A stretch of DNA of 64,000 nucleotides from Candidatus Iainarchaeum sp. GTDB lineage: Archaea; Iainarchaeota; Iainarchaeia; Iainarchaeales; GCA-2688035. The stretch covers positions 1-64,000 of the forward strand of contig NZBU01000008.1 of assembly GCA_002688035.1 (NCBI GenBank). The letters are read 5' to 3'. Position 1 is the first letter of the stretch, and every line of letters starts with the position of its first letter. The notes beneath the pieces are model-generated. The model worked only from the letters and a program-made list of their open reading frames with translations. It ran no database searches and was not told where the DNA came from. A program made the translations under genes and the position numbers. This document shows positions 1 to 9,726 of the stretch, one piece after another.

Positions 1-730
1 AGAATTCTATTTCAATTCCAAGTGCGAGGATGAACAAGTATGATGAAAAGAAGGCCATAAACCAGGTGAACAGGCCAATTGCACTTGCACCGGCAAGTCT
101 TTTTGGGTGTGCCCTTATTTTCCCGAAAAAGCCATAGAATCCATCAAAAGTCATCTTCAATGATTCCTTGAATTTCTCCGGAACAAATGCATTGAAAAAA
201 GGCTTCAGGAAAAAACCAATGAAGTTTTTCTTAAGTATTAGTAGTCCAAAAATAACGAGGAGTGCGGAAAGCCCAAACAACAATTCAATTGGCATAATTT
301 CTTTTCCAAAAATTGCTGTGAAGGAAACTATTGCAACAAATCCAAGTGAGAACAATAACACTACATCGATTAGCCTGTCAAGTATTACTGTAGAGAGAGA
401 TTCACCCAAATTGTTTGTCTCCCTTTTCAAGTAAAGTGCTCTTGCAAGATCCCCTACTCTTCCAGGAGTCAGAATGCTGAGAAAGAATCCGCTGAAAAAG
501 TATTCTACTGCGCGCCAGAATGTAAGAACTCTTTGCTCCACATTAACCAGTACTTGCCATTTCTTTGCTTTGAGTACAGCGCTTCCCAAATCAAGTACTA
601 CTCCCAATGCAAAAAAGCCAAGGTTTATTCCAACCAGTATGGAAGCAATTTTTGCAAGATCAAGATTGTAAAGTATTACTGCCAGAATTAATAGTCCGAT
701 TAACGCAAGCCACTTTTTCAAGAACAACAC
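1..730 (-). CDS. Lysylphosphatidylglycerol synthase TM / UPF0104 (flippase-like) membrane protein, truncated by window edge
   Basis: Manual minus-strand translation from GTG at 730 is open to base 1: MLFLKKWLALIGLLILAVILYNLD...SGFFLSILTPGRVGDLARALYLKRE...; GRVGDLARA motif and repeated TM helices. Absent from the ORF track, probably because it runs off the edge. Confidence 0.8.
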   Translation of the reverse strand, partial: MLFLKKWLALIGLLILAVILYNLDLAKIASILVGINLGFFALGVVLDLGSAVLKAKKWQVLVNVEQRVLTFWRAVEYFFSGFFLSILTPGRVGDLARALYLKRETNNLGESLSTVILDRLIDVVLLFSLGFVAIVSFTAIFGKEIMPIELLFGLSALLVIFGLLILKKNFIGFFLKPFFNAFVPEKFKESLKMTFDGFYGFFGKIRAHPKRLAGASAIGLFTWFMAFFSSYLFILALGIEIEF

Positions 731-773
731 TTTCCTTTCATTTAATAACAACACAACTAATTTAAATTCGCTT

Positions 774-1982
774 TCATGGCAGTGGCCATGGCACGCTTGG
801 TAGGACAGTATTGTAGTTGATGATCAAAAGCAAATCAAGCAAGGTCATTAACACAAAGAGTGCAAATATTCCCAGCATTCTCTTTCTCCCCTGTAGCTTG
901 CTCAGCCCGTACATTACTCCAATTGCAATTATTGAAACAGTTGGATAAAGAAGTCTTGCATCTGGCTCATAGTAGAAAATGTTTTGGAAAACAAAAAGGC
1001 AGATATTCGCCACAACTGTAAGTGCAAGTATTAGAAGCATTGTTTGCTTCTCACTTGCCCACCCCAAAACTTTTCTCAAGTCTCGCGCAATTGAGATTAC
1101 TGCGGCAAGCAACACAAGCCCAAGCAGTAAGAATATTGTAAACTTGAAGTCAGGAATTGTTGCAATCGCATACTCCTGCAACCAGTAGCCCGCAAACACT
1201 CGCGGGATAAAGTATGTTACAATTCCCAAGTCAAGTGTGCTTGGGTGCAGTTCCCTGAATGGAAACAATTTTCCGTACGCCAAATAGTTTCCAAACAGCA
1301 CGATGAATGCGATGAAACCTGCAGGTAGTATGGCCAGAACTTTTTTGAGCGAAAAATTATTTGTGAAATAGTGGAACAATACTACAAGCCAAGGCAATCC
1401 CAGTATTGCGGCATTGAACCTTGTTGCAAACGCAAGCCCAAAGAACAATCCAGATAACAAAACATGTTTTCCAGTGTAACTACTTTTCACTGCTTTTAGC
1501 ATGAATAAAATACTCAGCAACACAAATGTGTAGAGGGCTGTTTCATTGTTTATTGTAGAGCTCAGCACAATATGTGTTGGAAGCAGTGCAATGAACGCAG
1601 CGCTCCCAAGTCTTACAAGCCTGTTTTTGCTCAATTCGCTTGCAATAAGAAATGTGAGTAATATGCAGGCAACTCCAAACAGTAAAGATTCTAATCTCAA
1701 CCATTGCACACCACCATTTATTATGTAGAAGACAGCGCCTATTATGTGGAACAATGGCGGGTTCTGACCTGTAACATTGAGTAATCCAGCATCCCCTTCT
1801 TCCGGTGCGTAAGGAATTTCTCCTTTCTCTGCGATATGCTGGATGTAAGTGTAGTGTGATGGTTCATCAGGCCCACTCCAGACTGGAGCAAGCATTACAA
1901 TTGACAACCTTAAAGCAATGCCAATCAAAACTATTAGCAGCAAAGCTTTTCTCTCATCTTTAATTAGAGACAGCATCCACAA
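774..1982 (-). CDS. GT39/PMT-like multi-TM glycosyltransferase
   Basis: 402 aa, many TM helices, N-terminal loop GPDEPSHYTYIQHIAEKGEIP...QNPPLFHI typical of PMT/ArnT-like GT-C enzymes. Confidence 0.7.
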   Translation of the reverse strand: MWMLSLIKDERKALLLIVLIGIALRLSIVMLAPVWSGPDEPSHYTYIQHIAEKGEIPYAPEEGDAGLLNVTGQNPPLFHIIGAVFYIINGGVQWLRLESLLFGVACILLTFLIASELSKNRLVRLGSAAFIALLPTHIVLSSTINNETALYTFVLLSILFMLKAVKSSYTGKHVLLSGLFFGLAFATRFNAAILGLPWLVVLFHYFTNNFSLKKVLAILPAGFIAFIVLFGNYLAYGKLFPFRELHPSTLDLGIVTYFIPRVFAGYWLQEYAIATIPDFKFTIFLLLGLVLLAAVISIARDLRKVLGWASEKQTMLLILALTVVANICLFVFQNIFYYEPDARLLYPTVSIIAIGVMYGLSKLQGRKRMLGIFALFVLMTLLDLLLIINYNTVLPSVPWPLP

Positions 1983-2029
1983 AAGCTGTGGTGAATACTT
2001 TTTTAAAGTATTTCTTCTTTGTTTTTGTT

Positions 2030-2188
2030 ATGAAGATGCTGCATCTTACCAAAGAACTTATTAATTTCATGTGGAAGCGTAAGCTTTGGTGGTTGGCCCC
2101 AATAATAATCCTGCTTATTCTTGTAGGAATACTACTCATTTTTGGGCAAAGCAGTGTTTTATCCCCATTCGTTTACGCACTATTCTAA
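2030..2188 (+). CDS. DUF5989-like small membrane protein
   Basis: MKMLHLTKELINFMWKRKLWWLAPIIILLILVGILLIFGQSSVLSPFVYALF; internal ATG of ORF 1988..2188. Confidence 0.7.
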   Translation: MKMLHLTKELINFMWKRKLWWLAPIIILLILVGILLIFGQSSVLSPFVYALF

Positions 2189-3315
2189 ATTAGCTTGCGT
2201 TCCAGGATTTCTTCTTCAAGAATTTGCGCTGCAAGCTCATGCCCTGCAACTGTCCAGTGCGGATCTTTATTGTAATAGGTCTTCTCAGTACTTTGCCTGA
2301 AATCCTGCACGGTGTCAATGAAAATAATATTATCCTTTCCCCTAAGAATTTCTCTTAATTTCTTCTCTGGGAAATCAAACTCATATTCTTCAACAGGCAC
2401 ACCATATGTTCCAAGCGCCTGCTCCCTTAGCCCGTCTTCAATTTGAAAATTGGATGGAATATCCAAAAACACAACCCTAACATTATGACTTTCTGCTATT
2501 GCCTGCGCTCTCTCAAATTCTGCTTCTGTTGCAACCCAAGCAGTTTCCATAAAATCATCTGGCGGATTCTGCATACTCTGCAAATGTGGAGGCGCCCTTT
2601 TTCCCTGCATCAAGCCCAACCCCATCAACAGCTCCCTTAGCACTGGCACTGCTCTCAACCTTTCGGCAAAAAAACCATAGCTTTTGAAATTATTGCTCAA
2701 AAAATTCCTCATACCCTGCACAATGGACTCACTTCTCGTACCTTCCACTGGCTTTGTTTGCAAACAGCCTTCAACAATTTCATAACGAAACTTGTTCTCC
2801 AAGTTTCCATAAACATCGTTTGCAGAGAAAAAGCCTATAACAACCAAGTCAACGTCATATTTTTCCAAATACTCTTCCATTAAATCCAATTCTTGCTCAG
2901 TGCTATAACCATTTACCGCAGCATTCACTGCAACAACACTCTTGCCTTTCTCCCGCAAGCTTTTCTCCAGCAACCTCAAATAAGTTTCTTCCTCATCTAC
3001 TCCCAATCCAAAAGCAAAACTATCTCCAACTCCCAAAATCACAGTCTCAGCTCCACTAATTCCAAAATCATCCCCACGTTCACCGCGAGAATTTGTTTTC
3101 ACCAAATGCTCATACTCCCTTGAGCCAGGAACATAACTTGTTTCAAAACCTGCCTGCAGCCTATACCCTGCCACATGATCTTCTTCATAAGCACATAACA
3201 CAAACCCTGCCTGGCCTACAATAAGAATTCTTACAATTACCTCTAACAAAATTACACAAATTACCAGCGAAACCAACAGCAAACCCAAATTTGTTGCAAT
3301 CTTTTTTTTGTCCAA
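2185..3315 (-). CDS. SGNH/GDSL-family hydrolase-like protein (membrane anchored)
   Basis: N-terminal TM; GVGDSFAFGLGV block I and DPHWTVAGHELAA C-terminal block. Confidence 0.7.
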   Translation of the reverse strand: MDKKKIATNLGLLLVSLVICVILLEVIVRILIVGQAGFVLCAYEEDHVAGYRLQAGFETSYVPGSREYEHLVKTNSRGERGDDFGISGAETVILGVGDSFAFGLGVDEEETYLRLLEKSLREKGKSVVAVNAAVNGYSTEQELDLMEEYLEKYDVDLVVIGFFSANDVYGNLENKFRYEIVEGCLQTKPVEGTRSESIVQGMRNFLSNNFKSYGFFAERLRAVPVLRELLMGLGLMQGKRAPPHLQSMQNPPDDFMETAWVATEAEFERAQAIAESHNVRVVFLDIPSNFQIEDGLREQALGTYGVPVEEYEFDFPEKKLREILRGKDNIIFIDTVQDFRQSTEKTYYNKDPHWTVAGHELAAQILEEEILERKLI

Positions 3316-3367
3316 CTAGACCACAAATTAATTTTGCTTCAAAACATATAAAAAAGAGATTAAAAGT

Positions 3368-3485
3368 GATTACCAGCGCCAGGCAGGCTGCAACTAAAAA
3401 GTCACTGCCAGACCAAACCCTGAAAGGCTTAACTTCTGGGTTCGGAATGAGTCCAGGTGTTTCCCTTTCGGTATGGCCGGTAATC
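3368..3485 (-). rRNA. 5S ribosomal RNA
   Basis: Minus strand GATTACCGGCCATACCGAAAGGGAAACACCTGGACTCATTCCGAACCCAGAAGTTAAGCC...GCTGGTAATC; diagnostic CATTCCGAACCCAGAAGTTAAGCC and pairing terminal helix. Confidence 0.93.
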
Positions 3486-3530
3486 AGTAATAATTCTGTT
3501 CTGCAACCTTTAAAAACAGTGCTGCCAGCC

Positions 3531-4106
3531 CTAATTTCTCTTTCTAAACAAGAAAGTAGGCAAAGCGATTGCTGTGATCAACGCAATAATTCCAGTACTT
3601 ATATTCATCTCACCATACTCGATTCCCATAAATTCCGGGATTTTGCAGTAGCCACCAGCCGGACTAACACACAGTGGAATTGGTGTTGCGTCCCAGCGGC
3701 AGTTTTTTCCGACACTTCCAGTAACACTAAATGCACAGTTTTCGCAGGCTGTTTCACTTGCACTGCATGGAGCGCCAGTACAAATTCCACCTCCTCCTGT
3801 TGTGGTATTTGTGCATGTTCCATACCAGCAGGGGTCTGCTCCACCAGGTGAGAGAGAAGTAGTGCATTTGGTGGCACTTCCTGCTACATGGCCATATTGG
3901 CATTGCCCTAATCCATGCGCATCTCCTTGGCCCGGAAACCAGTGGTTTGGGCAAGTTGTTGAGACCCCATAAAAAGCACATTTGGCTCCTGAATCAATCT
4001 TTGTTCCAGTACATTTATCTCCAACTGTTGGAATCGCAAAAGTGTTTGTGCTAATTAGAAATATTAGAATTAAACAAGTCGATAAGACTAAGGCCTTTCT
4101 TTTCAT
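3531..4106 (-). CDS. Cys-rich secreted protein with C-terminal PEF-GIE/TM/basic tail (paralog 1)
   Basis: Signal peptide, many Cys, C-term CKIPEFMGIEYGEMNISTGIIALITAIALPTFLFRKRN. Confidence 0.8.
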   Translation of the reverse strand: MKRKALVLSTCLILIFLISTNTFAIPTVGDKCTGTKIDSGAKCAFYGVSTTCPNHWFPGQGDAHGLGQCQYGHVAGSATKCTTSLSPGGADPCWYGTCTNTTTGGGGICTGAPCSASETACENCAFSVTGSVGKNCRWDATPIPLCVSPAGGYCKIPEFMGIEYGEMNISTGIIALITAIALPTFLFRKRN

Positions 4107-4229
4107 TGTTTTTCGGTTAAATTAAGCTCTAACTTGTTTATTATCTTTTCTAATAGGCACTTCAAAGCATGTTTAGCATATGCTCATGCTTACTTATATT
4201 TTTAATTTCTCTGTTAGAAATTTTTTTAT

Positions 4230-4892
4230 ATGCGCAACCTCAAACTTTACGAGTTTGATATTCGCCACTACAACTGTTTTGGTTGTGAGTTTACTGAAAA
4301 GTTTCCAGAAGCCAGCATTGAAACCAATCTTTTCTATTCAAATGGGAAGAAAATGATTTTGTTAGATACTTTGCGCAGTCCTGATTCTCAAAAGTTTGTT
4401 GATAAGTCTAGGAGAATGCCTCAAATCAAAAAGTCTAGGGTAATTGAAAAAGGAAAGAAAAAGGCCAGAATTCTTTCAGAAGCAATGCAACCCACTTACA
4501 TTAAGAGAATAATTTTAAAGAGTGGTTTTCAGTTTGATGGGCCGAGTAGTGCAAGCAATGGAGTTGAACATTATAGAGTTATTGGAATGGGTAATCCCAA
4601 AGAACTTTTTTCAGAGCTCAAAGAGGTAGGGGACATAATTAGCAGGAAAAGTCTAGACCTTGGTTTTAGTGGAATCAATAAGATCGTTTCAAAAAACACT
4701 CCTTTGTATTTGGTTGAACAGGACTTGGACAATGCTTTTTTGATGAAAAAGGCAGTTAAAGCCGGGCTTTATGATTGGCCAAGGAAAACAAATATTCTGG
4801 AGTTAAGCAAAAAACTTGATATGCCAAGGGCTTCACTGCAGGCCAGTCTTAGAAAAGCCGAAGGTGAAATAATAAAGAAAGCTATTAAGTAA
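4230..4892 (+). CDS. HTH-10 (bacterio-opsin activator-like) transcription regulator
   Basis: C-terminal ILELSKKLDMPRASLQASLRKAEGEIIKK helix-turn-helix. Confidence 0.65.
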   Translation: MRNLKLYEFDIRHYNCFGCEFTEKFPEASIETNLFYSNGKKMILLDTLRSPDSQKFVDKSRRMPQIKKSRVIEKGKKKARILSEAMQPTYIKRIILKSGFQFDGPSSASNGVEHYRVIGMGNPKELFSELKEVGDIISRKSLDLGFSGINKIVSKNTPLYLVEQDLDNAFLMKKAVKAGLYDWPRKTNILELSKKLDMPRASLQASLRKAEGEIIKKAIK

Positions 4893-4966
4893 AATCCTTG
4901 CTTTTTCTTTTTTTTGCCTCTACAAAACTTTAAATACAACTTTTGCATTATAGTAATCGGTTTGAA

Positions 4967-5425
4967 ATGGCTTCAATAGAGTTTTTAACCGCCCACTTTT
5001 TTCATATAGTGTTTTTAGCTTGGGGGGTTGGCGGCGTAACCATTGCAATGTTATTATCAATTAAGGCAGATAAGGAACCTGATTTAGGGCCTGCTGTCAT
5101 GCGCTTAATGCCATCCATTTCTAAACTAATTTGGGTTGGTTTAATAGGTCTTGCAGTAACTGGAATTGTTACCACTTCAATGGGCTTGGGAAAAGGTTTT
5201 TTTGATGAAAACCTTTTACTAATCAAACACATTCTTGTGGTCTTGATTGTAATTGCAGGTTTAAATCTTACTTTCAGGCTTATACCAAAAATGAAGGCTC
5301 TTGTGCCAAAGCCTGGCGCTGCCCCTAGTGCCGAGTTCCTAAGTGTAAAAAAACAAATGAAAATAACCAGCATGGCCTCTCTTATACTATGGTATGCTGT
5401 TGTAGTGCTTAGCGTGGCCTTGTAG
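4967..5425 (+). CDS. Four-TM CopD/DUF2269-like membrane protein
   Basis: ORF 4943..5425, likely ATG at 4967 (MASIEFLTAHFFHIVFLAWGVGG); four hydrophobic helices. Confidence 0.5.
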   Translation: MASIEFLTAHFFHIVFLAWGVGGVTIAMLLSIKADKEPDLGPAVMRLMPSISKLIWVGLIGLAVTGIVTTSMGLGKGFFDENLLLIKHILVVLIVIAGLNLTFRLIPKMKALVPKPGAAPSAEFLSVKKQMKITSMASLILWYAVVVLSVAL

Positions 5426-5440
5426 TTCTTTTTAGGAAAA

Positions 5441-6025
5441 CTACTTTTTCTTCTTTGCTTTAGCCTTTGCTTTTTTCGCAGCCTTCTTTCTTTTCTTACC
5501 CACAACCATTTCCTGCACTATCTTCAAACCCTTTTTGAGCATGCTCTCTTTTCTTGCTCCTGCACAAATCATCTTTCCATTCTTGAACAATAGGAGTGTT
5601 AGCTTTGGATCAGCAATCCTAAGTATTGCGCCTGGAAACTGCTCTGGTTCGTACTCAACATTATCCAGCTTCATTGCAGTCTGGAACAAGTCAAGAGACT
5701 GGTTCAGGTTTGCTGTTGCAACCAAGTTAACAACAGTATACTTAACACGCTTTTGTACCTTAACACTTTTTTGTATTTCATGTATTAGCTTGCTTGCCTT
5801 TCTAATTCCTAAGGCAATCTCTCCCTCATTGCTTGCGCCAGAACAAATAACTTTTCCGTTCTTGAACAACAGCATGCTTACCTTTGGCTCTTTAAGCTTC
5901 AAAATCGCGCCTGGAAATTGCTCAGGCTCATACTCAATATTTGGTACACTAATAGCTAGGTTATACAAGTCCAAAGTAGCATTCAAATTCGAACTCGCAA
6001 CAAGATTAACAATTTGATATTTCAT
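5441..6025 (-). CDS. tbp: TATA-box binding protein
   Basis: Two direct repeats NLVA[ST][SA]NLN..LDL...V[EP]YEPEQFPGAIL...LLFKNGK[VM]IC[SA]GA. Confidence 0.97.
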   Translation of the reverse strand: MKYQIVNLVASSNLNATLDLYNLAISVPNIEYEPEQFPGAILKLKEPKVSMLLFKNGKVICSGASNEGEIALGIRKASKLIHEIQKSVKVQKRVKYTVVNLVATANLNQSLDLFQTAMKLDNVEYEPEQFPGAILRIADPKLTLLLFKNGKMICAGARKESMLKKGLKIVQEMVVGKKRKKAAKKAKAKAKKKK

Positions 6026-6228
6026 AAGGCATCACCCATTCCACAACAGGCCTTTATAAAGACCATTACATATATAAAGCATTTAAAAAGCTTTATAAAG
6101 GTATTTAAAAAGGCGCCGGGCGCGCGGGGCTTTCTCTGAAAGCATGATAGATTACTCTCCCTTCAAGTATTTTATTGTTTTGGCATTGTCGGAGCAGGCT
6201 TAAATACTTCTTTGAACAAGTTTCTTTT

Positions 6229-6744
6229 ATGGCTCGCAAGAGGAAGAGTGTTAGGGACCAGATTGAAAGAACGCTTCCCAGTACAAAAGAAAATGCTTGG
6301 TATAAAAAATTTGGAAAAGGACTTTCCCCGGCCGCTGCCGAACGAGGACAACACAGAATTCGCTTTAGGAAACCAAGGAAAGGGGAGAGGATAGCTCTTC
6401 ATACTCATACAGCGAATTCATTGCTTCCCTCTGCAAAAGACATCCTAGGATTTATTCATCAAATGCCATACGGCATTACAACCTCTGTTATAGTGTGTGC
6501 TTCCGGAAAAAGGGTTAAAGGCTACACCATCATGAAAGCCGGAAAAAATGTGCAGTTGAAAAAAATGTATTATTACATGAAGGAAATTTTAGCTGAGAAA
6601 GTCCCAACAAGTGAGAAGGGAAAGAAGAGTCACGCAAGACGAATAAAATCTGCTCTTACAAGATATGGTTTCAATGTTAGGATTATTTCAATGCCTGGTT
6701 TTGCACCTGAAACGCCCTGGAAGCAGCGCAAAAAAAGAACCTAA
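6229..6744 (+). CDS. Basic protein with JAMM/MPN-like motif, function unknown
   Basis: 171 aa from ATG 6229 (MARKRKSVRDQ); HTHTANSLLPSAKD matches HxHx7SxxD. Confidence 0.5.
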   Translation: MARKRKSVRDQIERTLPSTKENAWYKKFGKGLSPAAAERGQHRIRFRKPRKGERIALHTHTANSLLPSAKDILGFIHQMPYGITTSVIVCASGKRVKGYTIMKAGKNVQLKKMYYYMKEILAEKVPTSEKGKKSHARRIKSALTRYGFNVRIISMPGFAPETPWKQRKKRT

Positions 6745-6786
6745 AGGCATTTAATCATTTTTAGTGTCAGAATTGTGTGAGACTGC

Positions 6787-7338
6787 ATGGGAAACTATTA
6801 CTTTGACATTGAAACCACGGGTTTGCATCCTGAGAAAGACAAGATAATTACCATTCAATACCAGGAGCTGGATAGAAGCACAGGAGAAGCGACTGGTGAA
6901 CTCATAATTCTGAAAGAGTGGGAGCTTACAGAGCGAAAAATGCTCGAGAAATTTATTGAGGACACAAAGATTGATAGCAACTATGCTTTTGATTTTGTTC
7001 CAACCGGCTACAACCTTAGTTTTGAACACAACTTTCTCAAAGAGAGGACAGCGCTTCACAGTTTAAATCCGCTTGATATTCTCAACAAGCCATTCATCGA
7101 CCTTAGGGCTTTTGGAATAATAATGAACAAGGGCGAGTTCAAGGGCTCGGGTTTAGATAAGATTACTGGGAAGGAGATGAGTGGGAAACAGGTGCCAGTT
7201 TGGTATGCCAACAAAGACTTTGACAGAATCATAAAATATATTGAGAATGAAACCAAGTATTTTATAGAGTTCAATGTTTGGCTCTACAAGGAGATGCCAA
7301 GCTGTTTGGAAAAATTTAAAAAAGAGAACAACCTCTAA
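6787..7338 (+). CDS. DnaQ-like / RNase H-fold 3'-5' exonuclease
   Basis: YYFDIETTGLHPEKDKIITIQYQ exonuclease motif I. Confidence 0.7.
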   Translation: MGNYYFDIETTGLHPEKDKIITIQYQELDRSTGEATGELIILKEWELTERKMLEKFIEDTKIDSNYAFDFVPTGYNLSFEHNFLKERTALHSLNPLDILNKPFIDLRAFGIIMNKGEFKGSGLDKITGKEMSGKQVPVWYANKDFDRIIKYIENETKYFIEFNVWLYKEMPSCLEKFKKENNL

Positions 7339-7851
7339 TTACTCTACTTCGATCTGAATCTTTTTTCCAAGCACTGGAAGCAGTCTCTTTAATTCGAGAG
7401 TAGAATTCTTTTCAACCTTTATGTCTTCCAAAGATTTTTCAACAAACTTTCCATTAATCTCATAGATGAAATAGCCTTTCTTTCCATCAACGCTTGAAAT
7501 GAAGTGTCCTTCTTTGCCCACTCCAATTTTGATTCCAGGCATTTTCTTAATGCAATCCAACATTGTCTTTCCTTTTTTCGAGCGGACAATTAGCGGCTGG
7601 TCCATTAAGTCCCAGAGGGATTTAAGTTTCTCCATGGCCTCTTTTTTAGCTGTTAGAACATGACTGTTCCCTACTTCCTTTCGCTCCACAAGTCCTGCTC
7701 CCTCAAGACAATTAGCATGTCTAAGGGCAACAGGAACAGAGATATTCAGTTCGCGTGCAAGTGCTGAGATGTGCATTTCCGTGTTAAGCAGTATCTTTAG
7801 CATGCTTCTTCTATTACTATTTCCAAGTACTCTAAAAACATCCATGCACAA
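7339..7851 (-). CDS. ArsR-like winged-helix transcription regulator
   Basis: MCMDVFRVLGNSNRRSMLKILLNTEMHISALARELNISVPVALRHANCLEGAGLVERKE. Confidence 0.8.
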   Translation of the reverse strand: MCMDVFRVLGNSNRRSMLKILLNTEMHISALARELNISVPVALRHANCLEGAGLVERKEVGNSHVLTAKKEAMEKLKSLWDLMDQPLIVRSKKGKTMLDCIKKMPGIKIGVGKEGHFISSVDGKKGYFIYEINGKFVEKSLEDIKVEKNSTLELKRLLPVLGKKIQIEVE

Positions 7852-7951
7852 TCACAGGTATTACCCATATTGGTAACGATTAATATCAGTTCTGGGAACC
7901 ATTTAAAAACATTGGTTCTAATTTCCTAAAAAGTATTTGGAGGCGAATTTT

Positions 7952-9724
7952 TTGAAGAAAGTGATTGTTTTAGTTTTGTGTTTTGCCATGTTCTTTGGAG
8001 CAGTGCAGGCAAAAGATGTTACGGTAATATTCAATTTTCCAGAAGGAACAACAGACATAGTGGATACAGTTAGTGTGAATGAGGACGCAAATGCGTTTAC
8101 TGCAGTTGCACTGGCAGCTCAGAACAATGGAGTAGAATTAGATTTGTCATATTATGATCCGCCAGGAGGATTCTTCGTAAACAGTATTGACGGGGTTGCG
8201 CCAGGTACAAGTGAGTATTGGGGTTTATTCATAAACTACCTTTTCTCAATGACTGATGGGATGAGCACTTATATTCCCGAGGACAACGACATTGTGGAGT
8301 TTGCAATCGTGGGCTTTGACTTCTCACAGCTTGAACTGACTGTTGAGGTTCTCGGCGAAGCTGGAACCGGAGTTAATAATGCCGAGCTCTTCATAAACAA
8401 CAGTCCTGTTCAGATAGGAATAACTGATAATGAGGGTTTATTTACAGGTGATGTTGGGTTAAAGAAAGGATCTTACACGATCACCGCGAGAAAAGATGGT
8501 GAAAAAGTTTCTAAATCTTTTATTGTAACTGATTACGAGCCACAAAGTGTCTCACTTGCGTTCAATAGTATTGTTGCAAACGCAGTGCAGTGGCTTGTAT
8601 CAAACCAAGGGAGCAACGGAGAAATTGGTTCCCACGCGGTTTGGGGAAATTCTTTTACCCTAATGGCTCTAAGTCTTTCAGAGGAAAATGAGGGGACAAA
8701 GCAAAGTGCAATGGATTACTTGCTTGCAAACCAGAAAGAAGATACAGGTTTTTCATATCCTGGCTTTGACAGTGATATATTACACACTGCACTTTCTACA
8801 ATTGCTTTGCTGGTCAATGGCCAAACAATTGAAGATTTTGCAAAAGGCAGTGTAACTTCAATAGATTACCTGCTTGACGGGCAAGAAGATGACGGTGGAT
8901 TTAGTGGTTGGAATACAAGTGATTCTGACACAACATCCTGGGCAAGCCTTGCGCTTCTTTCAGTAGGTGGGCCTTTGCCAACAAAGAATGGGCTTTCACC
9001 AACAGACTTTTTGTTATCAGTTCAGAATGAAGATGGTGGATTTCCATATGGTGCAGGACAGGATAGTGGGCTAGATTACACTGCAGAGGCAATAATGACT
9101 TTTGCGGCAGCTTCATATCCAAAAGAAGGCAGTGCTGATGATGCACTTTCTTTCATCGTAAACGAGAAAGATAATGCAGGATGTTTGTCCAATGCATATA
9201 CAACAGCTCTTGGGGCAATGGCTCTAGAAGCATATGGAGGGGACTCAGCAGAACTCTTGGAGTGTTTGGAGCAGATGCAGCTCCCTGACAATGGTTTTGG
9301 AAGGGACGGGGAAAACAGTAATGCTGTTGACACTGCGCTTGCAGTTATTGCACTTAGCGGGAAGACCCTGCCTCTAATAGTTGTTGAGCAGGGTGGAGAT
9401 GGCGATGCAATCCAAGTTGAAAGCATTGTTCAATTCAATGTCTCCATAACCAACAATGGAAAAGTTCCAGCCAATGATGTTCATATCTCCCTGGAAGGAA
9501 TTCCACAGGATTGGATATTGGTTGGGCAGTCTAACCTTGAGTTGGGTGAGATAAGGTCGGGGCAGACAAAGGAAGCTGAAATCTTTGTTGAGATGAATGG
9601 GGCGGGTGTTTACTCAATCAAAGCAATTGTTTCTGCTGTTGGTGTGCTTGGAGATGTATACTCTAACACACTCTCCCTTGACATTGCTTCGGCAGACCTA
9701 AGTGTAAACATTGAGAGGGATTAG
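7952..9724 (+). CDS. Secreted DUF4430 + prenyltransferase/squalene-oxidase-like repeat + CARDB-like protein
   Basis: Signal peptide; N-term DUF4430-like (GTSEYWGLFINYLF); repeats DDGGFSGWNTSDSDTTSWASLALL, EDGGFPYGAGQDSGLDYTAEAIMTF; C-term NEW3/CARDB-like. Confidence 0.7.
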   Translation: MKKVIVLVLCFAMFFGAVQAKDVTVIFNFPEGTTDIVDTVSVNEDANAFTAVALAAQNNGVELDLSYYDPPGGFFVNSIDGVAPGTSEYWGLFINYLFSMTDGMSTYIPEDNDIVEFAIVGFDFSQLELTVEVLGEAGTGVNNAELFINNSPVQIGITDNEGLFTGDVGLKKGSYTITARKDGEKVSKSFIVTDYEPQSVSLAFNSIVANAVQWLVSNQGSNGEIGSHAVWGNSFTLMALSLSEENEGTKQSAMDYLLANQKEDTGFSYPGFDSDILHTALSTIALLVNGQTIEDFAKGSVTSIDYLLDGQEDDGGFSGWNTSDSDTTSWASLALLSVGGPLPTKNGLSPTDFLLSVQNEDGGFPYGAGQDSGLDYTAEAIMTFAAASYPKEGSADDALSFIVNEKDNAGCLSNAYTTALGAMALEAYGGDSAELLECLEQMQLPDNGFGRDGENSNAVDTALAVIALSGKTLPLIVVEQGGDGDAIQVESIVQFNVSITNNGKVPANDVHISLEGIPQDWILVGQSNLELGEIRSGQTKEAEIFVEMNGAGVYSIKAIVSAVGVLGDVYSNTLSLDIASADLSVNIERD

Positions 9725-9726
9725 AA

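Noticed and set aside
3291-3851. 186-aa plus-strand ORF
   Set aside because: Runs antisense through the 5S rRNA and the Cys-rich gene; no protein-like features.
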